NCBI RefSeq assembly: GCF_012273515.2
Contig: NZ_CP050975.2
Location: 5,952,001 to 6,016,000 of the forward strand
DNA from: Streptomyces sp. RPA4-2
Lineage (GTDB): Bacteria; Actinomycetota; Actinomycetes; Streptomycetales; Streptomycetaceae
DNA: 64,000 nucleotides
Direction of reading: 5' to 3'
In this document: positions 45,457-55,214 of the stretch, in pieces
How positions within the stretch are numbered: the first letter of the stretch is position 1
How the letters are laid out: each line of letters begins with the position of its first letter
The notes under the pieces: generated by a model
The model's input: only the letters and a program-made list of their open reading frames with translations
Databases searched by the model: none
Told to the model about the DNA's origin: nothing
Made by a program: the position numbers and the translations under genes

Positions 45457-46437
45457 GTGAGGATCTTCGGCAAGGGACGACACCGGCCCTCCGCCTCATG
45501 GCGGCAGGCCACCGACCGTGCGTTCACGCTGATCGGTGACGGCCGGTACGAGGACGCGGGAGCGCTGCTGACACGCGCCGCGGACCTGGAGCCGTGGCTG
45601 TCCGAGTCCTGGTTCAACCTGGCTCTGCTGCACAAGTTCCGGCACGACTGGGAGCAGGCCAGGGCGGCCGGTCTGCGGGCCGTCGCGCTCCTGGACCGGG
45701 AGGCGGGCGCCCCCGACTGGTGGAACGTCGGCATCGCCGCCACCGCCCTGCAGGACTGGCCGCTGGCCCGCCGCGCCTGGCAGGCGTACGGGCTGCGGGT
45801 GCCCGGCGGAGCCGCCGTCTCCGGCGAGCCGGCCGGCATGGACCTCGGCAGCGCGGCGGTACGGCTGTCGCCGGAGGGCGAGGCCGAGGTCGTGTGGGGC
45901 CGCAGGCTCGATCCGGCCCGGATCGAGGTCCTGTCCATTCCGCTTCCGTCCTCCGGGCGGCGCTGGGGCGAGGTCGTCCTGCACGACGGAGTGCCGCACG
46001 GCGAGCGGACCACCGTCGTCGGGCACGCCTACCCCGTCTTCGACGAGATCGAGCTGTGGGCTCCGTCCCCGGTGCCCACCTGGGTCGTCCTGCTGGAGGC
46101 GGCCACCGAGGAGGACCGGGACGCCCTGGAGCAGCTCGCGGCCGACGCCGGCTTCGCCGCCGAGGACTGGTCGTCCTCCGTACGGCTGCTGTGCCGGATG
46201 TGCTCCGAGTCCCGGATGCCGTCCGACGAGGGCGACGGCGAGCATCTCGACCCGCACGACCACAGTGAGCCCGGTCACCCGGGCCCGCTCGGCCACCGCA
46301 CCGACGGGCAGCTGTGGGTGCCCGAGCGGGAGTGCGGGCTCGCGGCACCGGCCTCGCTGGTGCGCGGACTGCTCGACGGCTGGGTCGCCGACAGCCCCGA
46401 CTCCCGGGACTGGCGGGACCTCGAAGAGGTCTGCTAG
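45457..46437 (+). CDS. TPR-containing protein of unknown function
   Basis: 326 residues from GTG 45457 ([18 protein letters not shown]). TPR-like helices ([42 protein letters not shown]) precede a beta-rich domain and a CRMCSES motif with a later Cys at PEREC. An in-frame start at ATG 45307 adds 50 residues, but that region holds a 15-bp direct repeat (GGCAGGCGGGAATCG twice, 24-bp period) and looks noncoding. No enzyme motif. The next gene is peptide deformylase. Confidence 0.78.
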   Translation: MRIFGKGRHRPSASWRQATDRAFTLIGDGRYEDAGALLTRAADLEPWLSESWFNLALLHKFRHDWEQARAAGLRAVALLDREAGAPDWWNVGIAATALQDWPLARRAWQAYGLRVPGGAAVSGEPAGMDLGSAAVRLSPEGEAEVVWGRRLDPARIEVLSIPLPSSGRRWGEVVLHDGVPHGERTTVVGHAYPVFDEIELWAPSPVPTWVVLLEAATEEDRDALEQLAADAGFAAEDWSSSVRLLCRMCSESRMPSDEGDGEHLDPHDHSEPGHPGPLGHRTDGQLWVPERECGLAAPASLVRGLLDGWVADSPDSRDWRDLEEVC

Positions 46438-46538
46438 CCGGGTTCCGCCGGGCGCGGACGCCTGCCGAGGGGTGCGCGCGGCCCCGTAGGCTGTACGCCG
46501 CAGCACTCTCATGGATTCCAGGAAGGCGTACGTCGGTC

Positions 46539-47189
46539 ATGGCGCAGCAGGACACCGAACAGCAGCACGCGGGCGTGCTCCCCGTGGACGACGAGGGTTT
46601 CGTCATCGACACCGAGGACTGCGAGGAGCGTGAGGCGGCCTACCGCGAGCCCGGCACCTCGCGGCCGATCACGGTCGTCGGCAACCCGGTGCTCCACAAG
46701 GAGTGCGAGGACGTCACGGAGTTCGACGACGAGCTCGGCCGGCTGGTCGCCGACATGTTCGCCAGCCAGCGCACCGCCGAGGGCGTGGGCCTGGCCGCCA
46801 ACCAGATCGGCGTCGACCTGAAGGTCTTCGTGTACGACTGCCAGGACGACGAGGGCACGCGGCACGTCGGGGTCGTCTGCAACCCCGTCCTCGTCGACCT
46901 GCCCGCCGACCGGCGTCAGTTGGACGAGAGCAACGAGGGCTGCCTGTCCGTGCCGACCGCCTACGCGCCGCTGGCCCGCCCGGACTACGCCGAGGTCACC
47001 GGGCAGGACGAGAAGGGCAACCCGGTCAAGGTGCGGGGCACCGGCTACTTCGCGCGCTGCCTCCAGCACGAGACCGACCACCTCTACGGCTACCTCTACA
47101 TCGACCGGCTCTCCAAGCGTGAACGCAAGGACGCGCTGCGGCAGATGTCCGAGAACGAGCCGCGTTACCCGATCGTCGCGAACGACTGA
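46539..47189 (+). CDS. def: Peptide deformylase
   Basis: 216 residues. The three deformylase motifs are [18 protein letters not shown] and QHETDHLYG (HExDH), which hold the metal Cys and two His. It removes the formyl group from nascent proteins. The N-terminal extension (about 40 residues) is acidic. ATG 46539 lacks a clear Shine-Dalgarno. It is followed by a very strong terminator. Confidence 0.95.
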   Translation: MAQQDTEQQHAGVLPVDDEGFVIDTEDCEEREAAYREPGTSRPITVVGNPVLHKECEDVTEFDDELGRLVADMFASQRTAEGVGLAANQIGVDLKVFVYDCQDDEGTRHVGVVCNPVLVDLPADRRQLDESNEGCLSVPTAYAPLARPDYAEVTGQDEKGNPVKVRGTGYFARCLQHETDHLYGYLYIDRLSKRERKDALRQMSENEPRYPIVAND

Positions 47190-47256
47190 GCCGCGGCCGT
47201 GAACGGCTGAGACAGAAAACGACAGACGGGGCCCGCGATCTTCCGTGGGTTCCACG

Positions 47257-47300
47257 CGAACGGCGCCTGGTCGGGGAGCTCCCTGACCAGGCGCCGTTCG
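47257..47300 (+). terminator. Strong terminator after def
   Basis: 16-bp perfect arms (47257-47272, 47285-47300) enclosing a self-complementary GGGAGCTCCC. The rest of the gap to 47517 (about 217 bp) is the eizA promoter region, lower in GC than its surroundings. Confidence 0.85.
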
Positions 47301-47517
47301 TATGTGCGTCGCACGTTCGATCCCCTGCGCTCCTCTAATGATCCATATCCAGTCACACAAGGGGGGATTCTCGGCACTCTCCGGTAGTGAGTGGAGCAAA
47401 TCCATTCCCAGAACAGTCAGTTGTGGTGCTGAATGGGAAGTGCGGGGATACGCAACGGCGCACGCCCGGCACGACGAGAGGGGCGTAGCGCAACTGGCGG
47501 CTGAGAGGGGTTTGTTC

Positions 47518-48603
47518 GTGCATGCTTTCTCACACGGCACTTCATCGACACCGACCGCGGTCGCGGTTCCACCGGCGCTCTCACTCCCGGTGATCGAGGC
47601 CGAGTTTCCCCGTCACCTGCATCCGTATTGGCCCAGGCTCCAGGAGAACACACGTTCGTGGCTCCGGGAAAAACGGCTCATGCCTGCCGACAAGGTCCAG
47701 GAATATGCCGACGGCCTTTGCTATACGGACTTGATGGCGGGCTACTACATTGGCGCGCCCGACGAGGTCATGCAGGCGATAGCGGACTACAGCGCGTGGT
47801 TCTTCGTCTGGGACGACCGGCACGACCGGGACGTCGTCCACGGCAGGCCGGCGGCCTGGCGGAGGCTCAGGTTCCAGCTCCATGAGGCGCTCGACTCCCC
47901 CCGGGAACACCTGTATCACCCGGATCCCCTGGTCGCGGGGTTCGCGGACAGCGTGGTGCGGCTGTACTCGTTCCTGGGCGAGAAGTGGAACGCGCGCTTC
48001 GCACGGCACTTCCACGCGGTGATCGAGGCATACGACCGGGAATTCAGGAACCGTACCTCCGGAACCGTTCCCACGGTCGAGGAATATCTCCAGCTCCGGC
48101 GGCTCACCTTCGCCCACTGGATCTGGACCGATCTCCTGGAGACGAGCGCGGGCTATGAACTGCCCGCCGCCGTGCGGAACAGTTCCGTATATCGGCGGGC
48201 GGCCCTGCTGAGTCAGGAATTCGCCGCCTGGTACAACGATCTCTGTTCGCTCCCGAAGGAAATAGCGGGCGACGAGGTGCACAATCTCGGAATCAGTCTC
48301 ATTCATCACGAGGGGCTGACTCTCGAGGGCGCCGTCACGGACATGCGGCAGCGAGTCGAGGAATGCGTCACCGAATTCCTCGAGGCGGAAGAGGAACTCG
48401 ACGAGTTCGCCGACTCGCTCGCGGACGGCTCCGTGCGCGGAAAGGAACTGAGCGACGCGGTGAAGTCCTGCCTCGGCAATATGCGGAACTGGTTCAGCTC
48501 CGTGTACTGGTTCCACCACGAGTCCGGCCGGTACACCGTCGACAGCTGGGACGACCGCTCCACACCCCCGTACGTCAACAACGAAGCGGCAGGTGAGTCA
48601 TGA
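47518..48603 (+). CDS. eizA: epi-Isozizaene synthase
   Basis: 361 residues, a class I sesquiterpene cyclase. The aspartate-rich motif is [10 protein letters not shown] at about residue 100 and the NSE/DTE motif NDLCSLPKE at about 240. The end [16 protein letters not shown] ... [13 protein letters not shown] matches EizA of S. coelicolor from memory. It cyclises farnesyl diphosphate to epi-isozizaene, the precursor of albaflavenone. GTG 47518 follows GAGAGGGG. Codons with A/T in the third position are more frequent than in neighbours. Overlaps the P450 gene by 4 nt. Confidence 0.95.
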   Translation: MHAFSHGTSSTPTAVAVPPALSLPVIEAEFPRHLHPYWPRLQENTRSWLREKRLMPADKVQEYADGLCYTDLMAGYYIGAPDEVMQAIADYSAWFFVWDDRHDRDVVHGRPAAWRRLRFQLHEALDSPREHLYHPDPLVAGFADSVVRLYSFLGEKWNARFARHFHAVIEAYDREFRNRTSGTVPTVEEYLQLRRLTFAHWIWTDLLETSAGYELPAAVRNSSVYRRAALLSQEFAAWYNDLCSLPKEIAGDEVHNLGISLIHHEGLTLEGAVTDMRQRVEECVTEFLEAEEELDEFADSLADGSVRGKELSDAVKSCLGNMRNWFSSVYWFHHESGRYTVDSWDDRSTPPYVNNEAAGES

Positions 48604-49970
48604 CCGTCGAGTCCGTAAGGCCCGCGCACCCCGAGGCGCCGGAGCTGCCCGCCCCGCCCCTCGCCGGAGGCGGTGTCCCCGTCCTCGGCCACGGCTGGCA
48701 ACTGGTCCGCGACCCGCTGGGCCTCTTCTCCCGGCTGCGTGAGCACGGCGAGGTCGTCCGGCTCAGGCTGGGCCCCAAGACGGTGTACGCGCTCACCTCG
48801 CCCGCCCTCACCGGAGCGATGGCGCTGAGCCCCGACTTCAAGATCGACGGACCGCTCTGGGAGTCCCTGGAAGGCCTGCTCGGCAAGGAGGGCGTCGCGA
48901 CCGCCAACGGGCCCCGGCACCGCCGTCAGCGGCGCACCATACAGCCCGCGTTCCGGCTCGACATCATCCCCGAGTACGGGCCGGTCATGGAGGAGGAGGC
49001 ACGGGCCCTCGCGGAGCGCATGGGGTCGGGGCAGGCCGTCGACTGCACCTCGGAGTCGTTCCGCGTCGCCGTGCGCATCGCGGCCCGCTGCCTGCTGCGG
49101 GGGGAGTACATGGACGAGCGCGCCGAGCGGCTCAGCGTCGCGCTCGCCACCGTCTTCCGCGGTATGTACCGGCGCATGGTGATCCCGGCGGGCCCGCTCT
49201 ATCGGCTACCGCTTCCGGCCAACCGCAAATTCGACCGCGCATTGGCCGATTTGCATGTCCTGGTCGACGAGATCATCGCCGAACGCCGCGCATCTGGTCA
49301 AAAGCCGGACGATTTGCTGACGGCCTTGCTGGAAGCGAAGAACGAGAACGGTGAGCCGATAGGGGAACAGGAGATCCACGACCAAGTCGTGGCGATACTC
49401 ACCCCCGGCAGCGAAACCGTCGCGTCCACGATCATGTGGCTGCTGCAAGTCCTCGTGGAACACCCGGAACACGCCGCCCGGGTGGCCGAGGAGGTCGAAT
49501 CCGTCGCCGGGGACCGGCCCGTCGCATTCGACGACGTCCGGAAGCTGTCGCACACGAACAATGTCGTCGTAGAAGCGATGCGGCTGCGCCCCGCGGTATG
49601 GATTCTGACGCGGCGCGCGGTGACCGAAACGGAGCTCGGCGGCTATCGGATTCCGGCCGGTGCCGACATCGTCTACAGCCCGTACGCGATCCAGCGTGAT
49701 CCGCGGTCGTACGACGGGCATCTGGATTTCGACCCCGACCGCTGGCTTCCGGAACGCGCGAAGGACGTGCCGAAGTACGCCATGAGCCCCTTCAGCGTGG
49801 GCAACCGGAAGTGCCCCAGCGACCACTTCTCGATGGCGCAGCTCAGCCTGATCACGGCGACGGTGGCGTCCCGTTGGCGCCTGGAGAAGGTGTCGGAGTC
49901 GGACGACGCGACCCGCGTCGGCATCACGCTGCGGCCGCACCGGCTGCTGCTGAGGGCCGTGCCGCGCTGA
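48600..49970 (+). CDS. cyp170A1: Cytochrome P450 CYP170 (albaflavenone synthase)
   Basis: 456 residues. The haem-thiolate motif is [24 protein letters not shown] gives the ExxR, and the I-helix reads [11 protein letters not shown] with no Asp/Glu-Thr pair. It oxidises epi-isozizaene twice to albaflavenone. The S. coelicolor homologue also has a reported farnesene synthase activity; I cannot tell whether it is kept here. ATG overlaps the eizA stop (ATGA). Operon of two. Confidence 0.93.
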   Translation: MTVESVRPAHPEAPELPAPPLAGGGVPVLGHGWQLVRDPLGLFSRLREHGEVVRLRLGPKTVYALTSPALTGAMALSPDFKIDGPLWESLEGLLGKEGVATANGPRHRRQRRTIQPAFRLDIIPEYGPVMEEEARALAERMGSGQAVDCTSESFRVAVRIAARCLLRGEYMDERAERLSVALATVFRGMYRRMVIPAGPLYRLPLPANRKFDRALADLHVLVDEIIAERRASGQKPDDLLTALLEAKNENGEPIGEQEIHDQVVAILTPGSETVASTIMWLLQVLVEHPEHAARVAEEVESVAGDRPVAFDDVRKLSHTNNVVVEAMRLRPAVWILTRRAVTETELGGYRIPAGADIVYSPYAIQRDPRSYDGHLDFDPDRWLPERAKDVPKYAMSPFSVGNRKCPSDHFSMAQLSLITATVASRWRLEKVSESDDATRVGITLRPHRLLLRAVPR

Positions 49971-50006
49971 CCGTGCGTGACGGCCCGCGTCCGTACCGGT
50001 GCGTGG

Positions 50007-50969
50007 TCAGGCGGCCCGCGGGCCCCTGAACGTGCGCCGGTACGCCTGCGGGGTCGTCCCCAGGCTCCGTACGAACTGGTGGCGCAGCGCGGCCGCGGTG
50101 CCGAACCCGGTGCGGCCCGCGATCGCGTCCATCGTCTCGTCCGTCGCTTCCAGCAACTCCTGGGCCAGCAGCACCCGCTGGCGCAGGATCCAGCGGTACG
50201 GCGTGGTGCCGGTCTCCTGCTGGAAGCGGCGCGCGAAGGTGCGCGGGGACATATGGGCGCGGGCCGCGAGCTGTTCGACGGTCACGTCCTCGTCGAGGTG
50301 GCGCTCCATCCACACCAGCACCTCGCCGACCGTGTCACAGGTGGAGCGGGGCAGCGGGCGTTCGATGTACTGGGCCTGGCCGCCGTCCCGGTGCGGGGGC
50401 ACCACCATGCGCCGGGCGATGGCGTTGGCGACCTCCGGGCCCTGTTCCTTGCGCACGATGTGGAGGCAGGCGTCGATGCCCGCGGCGGTCCCGGCCGAGG
50501 TGATCACCGGGTCCGCGTCCACGTACAGCACGTCCGGCTCGACGGTCGTGCGGGGGTACTGCCGGGCGAGTTCGTCCGCGTGGTGCCAGTGCACGGCGCA
50601 GCGCCGCCCGTCCAGCAGTCCGGCCGCGCCGAGTACGAAGACGCCGGAGCAGACGCTGAGCACCCGGGCGCCGCGGTCGACCGCGCGGCGCAGCGCGGCG
50701 AGCAGTTCGGGCGGGTAGGAGCGGGAGGCGTAGGCGTTCCCGGCCGGCAGGGCGATCAGGTCGGCCGTCTCCAGCCGCTCCAGACCGTGCTCCGTGTGGA
50801 GCGAGAACCCCGCGTGCGTGTTCAGCGTCGGGCCCTCGGCGGAGGCGACCGCGAAGTCGTACACGGGCAGCCCGTCGTCGCTGCGGTCGATCCCGAACAC
50901 CTCGCAGACCACGCCGAGTTCGAAGGGATGCACTCCGTCGAGCAGCACGGCGGCCACGTTCTTCAGCAT
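50007..50969 (-). CDS. nrdS: AraC-type regulator with DJ-1/PfpI domain, NrdS-like
   Basis: 320 residues. An N-terminal GATase1/DJ-1-like domain (AAVLLDGVHPFELGV ... CSGVFVLGAAGLLDGRRC) precedes a C-terminal AraC HTH (LAARAHMSPRTFARRFQQETGTTPYRWI in pieces). It sits next to CYP170 as nrdS does in S. coelicolor, where nrdABS is one operon. Here a protease, a lipoprotein gene and a small protein gene separate it from nrdB. ATG 50969 is chosen from conserved MLKNVAAVLLDG. The nrdS name rests on position, so treat it as likely but not certain. Confidence 0.75.
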   Translation of the reverse strand: MLKNVAAVLLDGVHPFELGVVCEVFGIDRSDDGLPVYDFAVASAEGPTLNTHAGFSLHTEHGLERLETADLIALPAGNAYASRSYPPELLAALRRAVDRGARVLSVCSGVFVLGAAGLLDGRRCAVHWHHADELARQYPRTTVEPDVLYVDADPVITSAGTAAGIDACLHIVRKEQGPEVANAIARRMVVPPHRDGGQAQYIERPLPRSTCDTVGEVLVWMERHLDEDVTVEQLAARAHMSPRTFARRFQQETGTTPYRWILRQRVLLAQELLEATDETMDAIAGRTGFGTAAALRHQFVRSLGTTPQAYRRTFRGPRAA

Positions 50970-51063
50970 GCCGTCCAGTGTGCCTCGGAGTTGGCAGGAA
51001 TTCGAGGGTGCACGGCAGTGCTGCCACTGACGGTAAGGAGTGATCGGCGCGACAGTACTGTCC

Positions 51064-51204
51064 ATGAACACATTCATGGACAACCTCGTCGGAATGCTTC
51101 TCGTCCTCGCCGTCCTCGGTGTGGTGGCGCTGCCGTCACTCATCGGGCTCGTGCACGAGCGACGCGTGGACCGTCAGATCAGGGCTTCGTCACTCGCACG
51201 GTGA
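51064..51204 (+). CDS. Small single-pass membrane protein (46 residues)
   Basis: A short frame with a clear helix [23 protein letters not shown] and a charged tail (HERRVDRQIR). It starts at ATG 51064 or ATG 51076. TACTGT (51056-51061) is a possible -10. It lies in the 209-bp gap between the NrdS-like and lipoprotein genes and overlaps the end of the lipoprotein gene by 26 bp on the other strand. No family known. Confidence 0.5.
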   Translation: MNTFMDNLVGMLLVLAVLGVVALPSLIGLVHERRVDRQIRASSLAR

Positions 51205-51646
51205 CCGTCCACTCCTGGAGGCCCTTGCACGACATCCGGTGCGGCTCGGTGGCGCACAGCGGGCGGGACGAGGTGAGGCGTACGGTCCCCGCCGAGACCG
51301 CCCGGAAGGCGGCCGAGGCGTCGCCCGCCTGGAGGACGATCCCGCTGTTGGTGGCCTCCAGACCGTTGCCGTCGGCCTTGACGGGCGTCCAGGGCCGGGC
51401 GGCGGTGCCGTCCAGGGAGAGGCGGAGTTCCCCGCCCGTGGCGAGGCAGTACGTACGGCCGGCGTCCGCGGCGTCGAGCTCCGCGGGCGGCGTGCCACAG
51501 TCCTGGGGGTGCTTCGTGGGGGACGGCGACACGGTGGCGCCGCCTCCCGCGTCGCCGCCGCCCTGTGTGCCGCAGCCCGCGAGCAGCAGCGTCAGGGCGG
51601 CGAGGGCGGCGAGGGCGTGGACCGGATGGGGGTTCATAGGGCGCAT
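51179..51646 (-). CDS. Secreted lipoprotein of unknown function
   Basis: 155 residues. A signal peptide with lipobox LLLAGC (Cys at about 25) precedes a Gly-rich linker and one domain with four Cys that could form two disulfides (QDCGTP, TYCLA, PLCAT, MSCKG). AGGAGG precedes ATG 51646 at 8 nt. It lies next to the sedolisin gene on the same strand and could be its helper or inhibitor, a guess from position only. Confidence 0.8.
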   Translation of the reverse strand: MRPMNPHPVHALAALAALTLLLAGCGTQGGGDAGGGATVSPSPTKHPQDCGTPPAELDAADAGRTYCLATGGELRLSLDGTAARPWTPVKADGNGLEATNSGIVLQAGDASAAFRAVSAGTVRLTSSRPLCATEPHRMSCKGLQEWTVTVRVTKP

Positions 51647-51747
51647 GGGGGTGACCTCCTTGCCGCTTGGACGTGTCACCCGCGTATCAGGATCCCCACC
51701 GGACGGGCGGGACCCCGGCCGCGACGGCGGCCGGGGTCCCGCGCTGC

Positions 51748-53829
51748 TCAGCTGGTCGTGACGGCGGTGTCGTCGAGGACGAAGCTGGTCTGGAGCGAGG
51801 AGTCCTCCACGCCGCTGAACTTCAGGGTGACGGTGGAGCCGGCGAACGAGGACAGGTCGAAGGTCTTCTGGGCGTACCCGGTGGCCTTGTTGAGGTTGGA
51901 GTAGGTGGCCAGGGTGGTCGATCCGGCGGTGACCGTCAGCTTGTCGTAGGCGCTGGTGGTGGTGGTCTCCGCGGTGTCGATGTGCAGGTAGAAGGTGAAG
52001 CTGGCCTTGCAGCCGGCGGGGATCGTCACCGACTGGGAGACGGTGTCGGTGTGGGTGGAGCCGTAGCCGTCGAGCCAGGCCTTGTAGGAGCCGCCGTGCG
52101 CCGCCTCACCGGTGTCGGTCGTGATGACGCCGCTCGACGCGGTCCACGAGGTGCTGCCGGACTCGAAGCCCGGGTTGCCGAGCAGCTGCGCCGAGGTGCA
52201 GGTGCCGCCGCCGGAGGTGCTCACGGTCCAGGTGAACGAGGCCGAACCTGAGGCGCCCGTGCCGTCCTTCGCCGTGACGGTGACCGCGTAGGTGCCCGCG
52301 GTGCTCGCCGTGCCGGAGATCAGTCCGGTCGAGGCGTTGATGGACAGTCCCGTCGGCAGCCCGGTCGCGCTGTACGTGAGGGCCGCGCCCGCGCTGTCAC
52401 TGGCCGCGATCTGCAGACTCACCGAACTGCCCGTCGCGGTGGACCGGTTGCCCGGGTTGGTGACGGTCACGGTGTTGCCCGTACCGGTGCCCGAGGTGAA
52501 GGCCGCCGTGCCGTTGGGGGTGCCCCAGCCGGTCGGTCCGTCGTAGCCGGTGCCCGCGGTGCAGAAGTAGGACGGGGAGCACGAGCCGTTGTTGCCGCTG
52601 GTCACGTCGTACAGGTTCGAGGTGTGGGAGTAGGGGTACTTCGCCGGGTAGTCGCCGCTGCCCGGGGTGCCGGCCAGCGCGTACACGCCCGCGATGATCG
52701 GCGCCGAGGCGCTCGTACCGCCGTAGACCGCCCAGCCGGAGCCGCCGTAGGTGTCGTAGACGGCCACGCCGGTGGCGGGGTCGGCGACCGCGGAGACGTC
52801 GGACTCCATGCGCTTGGCGCAGCCGGTGTCGGTCTGCCAGGACGGCTTGGGGTCGTAGGCGGAGCAGCCGGAGCCGGTGCCCTCGGTGCTGCTGGTCTTC
52901 CACACGGACTCGGTCCAGCCGCGGGTACCGGAGGACGTGGACAGCGCGGTGCCGCCGACGGCGGTCACGTACTGGGAGGTGGCCGGGTACTCGGCGCCGT
53001 AGGCCTCGTCACCGGAGGAGACGGTGATGGCGACGCCCGGGTGCTTGAAGTACGAGGTGTCCTCGCCGGTCTGGGAGGACGACTCGGCGCCGCCCCAGCT
53101 GTTGGAGACGAACTTCGCGCCCAGCGTGACGGCCTCGTTCTCGGCGGTGCCGAGGTTGGCGTCGGTGGGTGAAGTGGCTTCCACGAGAACGATGTTGCAG
53201 TTCGGGCAGACCGCGCTGACCATGTCGATGTCGAGCGCTTCCTCGCCCGCCCAGCCGCTGTCGTTCGTCGGCAGCGAGGTGGTCGAGCCGGTCTGGCTGA
53301 CCTGCTTGAAGCAGCCGTTGGCCTTGGTGCAGGCCGACAGGCCGAACTGCGAGCGGTAGGTGGCGAGGTCCGACTCGGCGTTGGGGTCGTTGTAGGCGTC
53401 GACCACGGCGACCGTCAGGCCCGAACCGCCGGTCGAGGGCAGGTTGTAGGCGCTGTGCAGGTTGGCCGGGCTGAGGCCGGACACCGCGGCGGCGGCATCC
53501 GAGGAGACCGCCGCGGCGAGCTTCTGCTTGATGTCGGTGCGGCGCTGGGCGAAGCAGGCCGCGTGACCGGGCGTCGGGGCGCCGCACAGACGGGTGGTCG
53601 GCACCTTCTGGCCGGCCCTGCCCGTCGCGTGGACGGCCTGGGCGGCCGGGGCGGTCAGGGCCTTCGCGTTCTGGGTCACGCGAGAGGTGTGTCCGGTGGC
53701 GGGCGCGGTCTGGGCGCCGGCGGCCGGGGCCGCCATGAGACCGGCGACGGTGAGGGCGAGGGCGGGGGCGGCGGCGGTCAGGAGTCTTCGCAACCGCCGG
53801 GCGGGCCTGCTGGAGCGTGTCTCACTCAT
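51748..53829 (-). CDS. Secreted S53-family (sedolisin) serine-carboxyl protease
   Basis: 693 residues. An N-terminal signal peptide ([24 protein letters not shown]) and a short propeptide precede the catalytic domain. Its Glu and Asp are in [14 protein letters not shown] and its Ser in GGTSASAPI. An Ig-like (He_PIG type) domain follows at about 470-560, and a C-terminal beta domain ends DDTAVTTS. Sedolisins cut proteins outside the cell at low pH. ATG 53829 has GGAGG about 10 nt upstream. It interrupts the usual nrdB-nrdS order. Confidence 0.9.
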   Translation of the reverse strand: MSETRSSRPARRLRRLLTAAAPALALTVAGLMAAPAAGAQTAPATGHTSRVTQNAKALTAPAAQAVHATGRAGQKVPTTRLCGAPTPGHAACFAQRRTDIKQKLAAAVSSDAAAAVSGLSPANLHSAYNLPSTGGSGLTVAVVDAYNDPNAESDLATYRSQFGLSACTKANGCFKQVSQTGSTTSLPTNDSGWAGEEALDIDMVSAVCPNCNIVLVEATSPTDANLGTAENEAVTLGAKFVSNSWGGAESSSQTGEDTSYFKHPGVAITVSSGDEAYGAEYPATSQYVTAVGGTALSTSSGTRGWTESVWKTSSTEGTGSGCSAYDPKPSWQTDTGCAKRMESDVSAVADPATGVAVYDTYGGSGWAVYGGTSASAPIIAGVYALAGTPGSGDYPAKYPYSHTSNLYDVTSGNNGSCSPSYFCTAGTGYDGPTGWGTPNGTAAFTSGTGTGNTVTVTNPGNRSTATGSSVSLQIAASDSAGAALTYSATGLPTGLSINASTGLISGTASTAGTYAVTVTAKDGTGASGSASFTWTVSTSGGGTCTSAQLLGNPGFESGSTSWTASSGVITTDTGEAAHGGSYKAWLDGYGSTHTDTVSQSVTIPAGCKASFTFYLHIDTAETTTTSAYDKLTVTAGSTTLATYSNLNKATGYAQKTFDLSSFAGSTVTLKFSGVEDSSLQTSFVLDDTAVTTS

Positions 53830-54005
53830 GGGAGTGCTGCCTCCATCGGTTTGAGGCCGGTGCCGCGCGGGCCCGGGTGGGGCCGTACGCGGTTCCACAG
53901 CCGGAAGTGGGGTTCTCGGCGCTGCACTGAGGTGCGGGCCCGTGACGCGCGTAGCGTGGTGAACGCGGAGCTTTGTCGTGGGCATGACACATTGACGTCC
54001 TGGGA

Positions 54006-54022
54006 TGCCACGATGCGTGGCA
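54006..54022. promoter_or_regulatory. Operator-like palindrome upstream of the sedolisin gene
   Basis: TGCCACG-atg-CGTGGCA, perfect 7-bp arms, 177 bp above the protease start in the 371-bp gap to nrdB. No matched regulator known. Confidence 0.4.
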
Positions 54023-54140
54023 CGGCGGGACGGCCAGAACGTAACCGGGACGGACGGCACACGAACAGTCACGCCCGAAGAACTTTGCCGCTCCATAGGC
54101 GGGGATTGGAACGGGGATTGGCGTGGCTGGGGGTGGACGT

Positions 54141-54176
54141 GACGAAGCCGGGCCGCGTGCGCGACCCGGCCTCGTC
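54141..54176 (-). terminator. Terminator downstream of nrdB
   Basis: GACGAAGCCGGG / CCCGGCCTCGTC arms (54141-54152, 54165-54176) with one mismatch, 25 bp beyond the nrdB stop. It would end the nrdAB transcript before the protease gene. Confidence 0.65.
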
Positions 54177-54200
54177 ACCCGCAGACCCGTTCCGGGACGG

Positions 54201-55214
54201 TCAGAACTCCTCGTCGAAGCCGACCGAGCCCTCCACGGCGACCTGGTACGCCGAGGGACGGCGCTCGAAGAAGTTGGTCAGTTCCTGGACGCCCTGAAGC
54301 TCCATGAACGAGAAGGGGTTCTCGGAGCCGTAGACCGGGGCGAAGCCGAGACGCTGGAGACGCTGGTCGGCGACGCACTCCAGGTACTGGCGCATCGACT
54401 CGGTGTTCATGCCCGGCAGGCCTTCACCGCACAGGTCGCGCCCGAACTGCAGCTCGGCCTCCACGGCTTCCCGCAGCATGTCGGTGACCTGCTGCTGAAG
54501 CTGGTCGTCGAAGAGCTCGGGCTCCTCCTTGCGGACGGTGTCGACCACCTCGAAGGCGAAGGACATGTGCATCGTCTCGTCGCGGAACACCCAGTTGGTG
54601 CCCGTCGCCAGACCGTGCAGCAGACCCCGGCTGCGGAACCAGTAGACGTAGGCGAAGGCTCCGTAGAAGAAGAGACCCTCGATGCACGCGGCGAAGCAGA
54701 TGAGGTTCAGCAGGAAGCGGCGCCGGTCGGCCTTGGTCTCCAGGCGGTCCAGCTTCTCCACCGAGTCCATCCACTTGAAGCAGAACTCGGCCTTCTCCCG
54801 GATGGAGGGGATGTTCTCGACGGCCGCGAAGGCCGCCGTCCTGTCCTGCGGGTCGGGCAGATAGGTGTCCAGCAGGGTCAGATAGAACTGGACGTGCACG
54901 GCCTCCTCGAACAGCTGGCGCGAGAGATACAGGCGCGCCTCGGGGGAGTTGATGTGCTTGTACAGCGTCAGGACGAGGTTGTTCGCCACGATCGAGTCGC
55001 CCGTCGCGAAGAACGCGACCAGCCGGCCGATCATGTGCTGCTCGCCCTGCGACAGCTTCGCCAGGTCGGCGACGTCCGAGTGGAGGTCGACCTCCTCGAC
55101 GGTCCAGGTGTTCTTGATGGCGTCCCGGTAGCGCTCGTAGAAGTCCGGGTAGCGCATGGGACGCAGGGTGAGTTCGAAGCCCGGGTCGAGCAGGTTCTTC
55201 TCGGTGGAGCTCAT
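54201..55214 (-). CDS. nrdB: Class Ia ribonucleotide reductase small subunit NrdB
   Basis: 337 residues. The diiron ligands are in FFATGDSIVANNL (Asp), QLFEEAVHVQFY (Glu and His), and CIEGLFFYGAF with FRDETMHMSFA (Glu, Glu, His). It holds the radical cofactor for NrdA. ATG 55214 overlaps the nrdA stop by one base (TAATG), so the two are coupled. Transcription comes from the riboswitch region above nrdA. Confidence 0.94.
   Translation of the reverse strand: MSSTEKNLLDPGFELTLRPMRYPDFYERYRDAIKNTWTVEEVDLHSDVADLAKLSQGEQHMIGRLVAFFATGDSIVANNLVLTLYKHINSPEARLYLSRQLFEEAVHVQFYLTLLDTYLPDPQDRTAAFAAVENIPSIREKAEFCFKWMDSVEKLDRLETKADRRRFLLNLICFAACIEGLFFYGAFAYVYWFRSRGLLHGLATGTNWVFRDETMHMSFAFEVVDTVRKEEPELFDDQLQQQVTDMLREAVEAELQFGRDLCGEGLPGMNTESMRQYLECVADQRLQRLGFAPVYGSENPFSFMELQGVQELTNFFERRPSAYQVAVEGSVGFDEEF

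Noticed and set aside
51179..54200. Mobile element carrying the sedolisin and lipoprotein genes
   Set aside because: No transposase, integrase, target duplication or terminal repeats are visible at either end.
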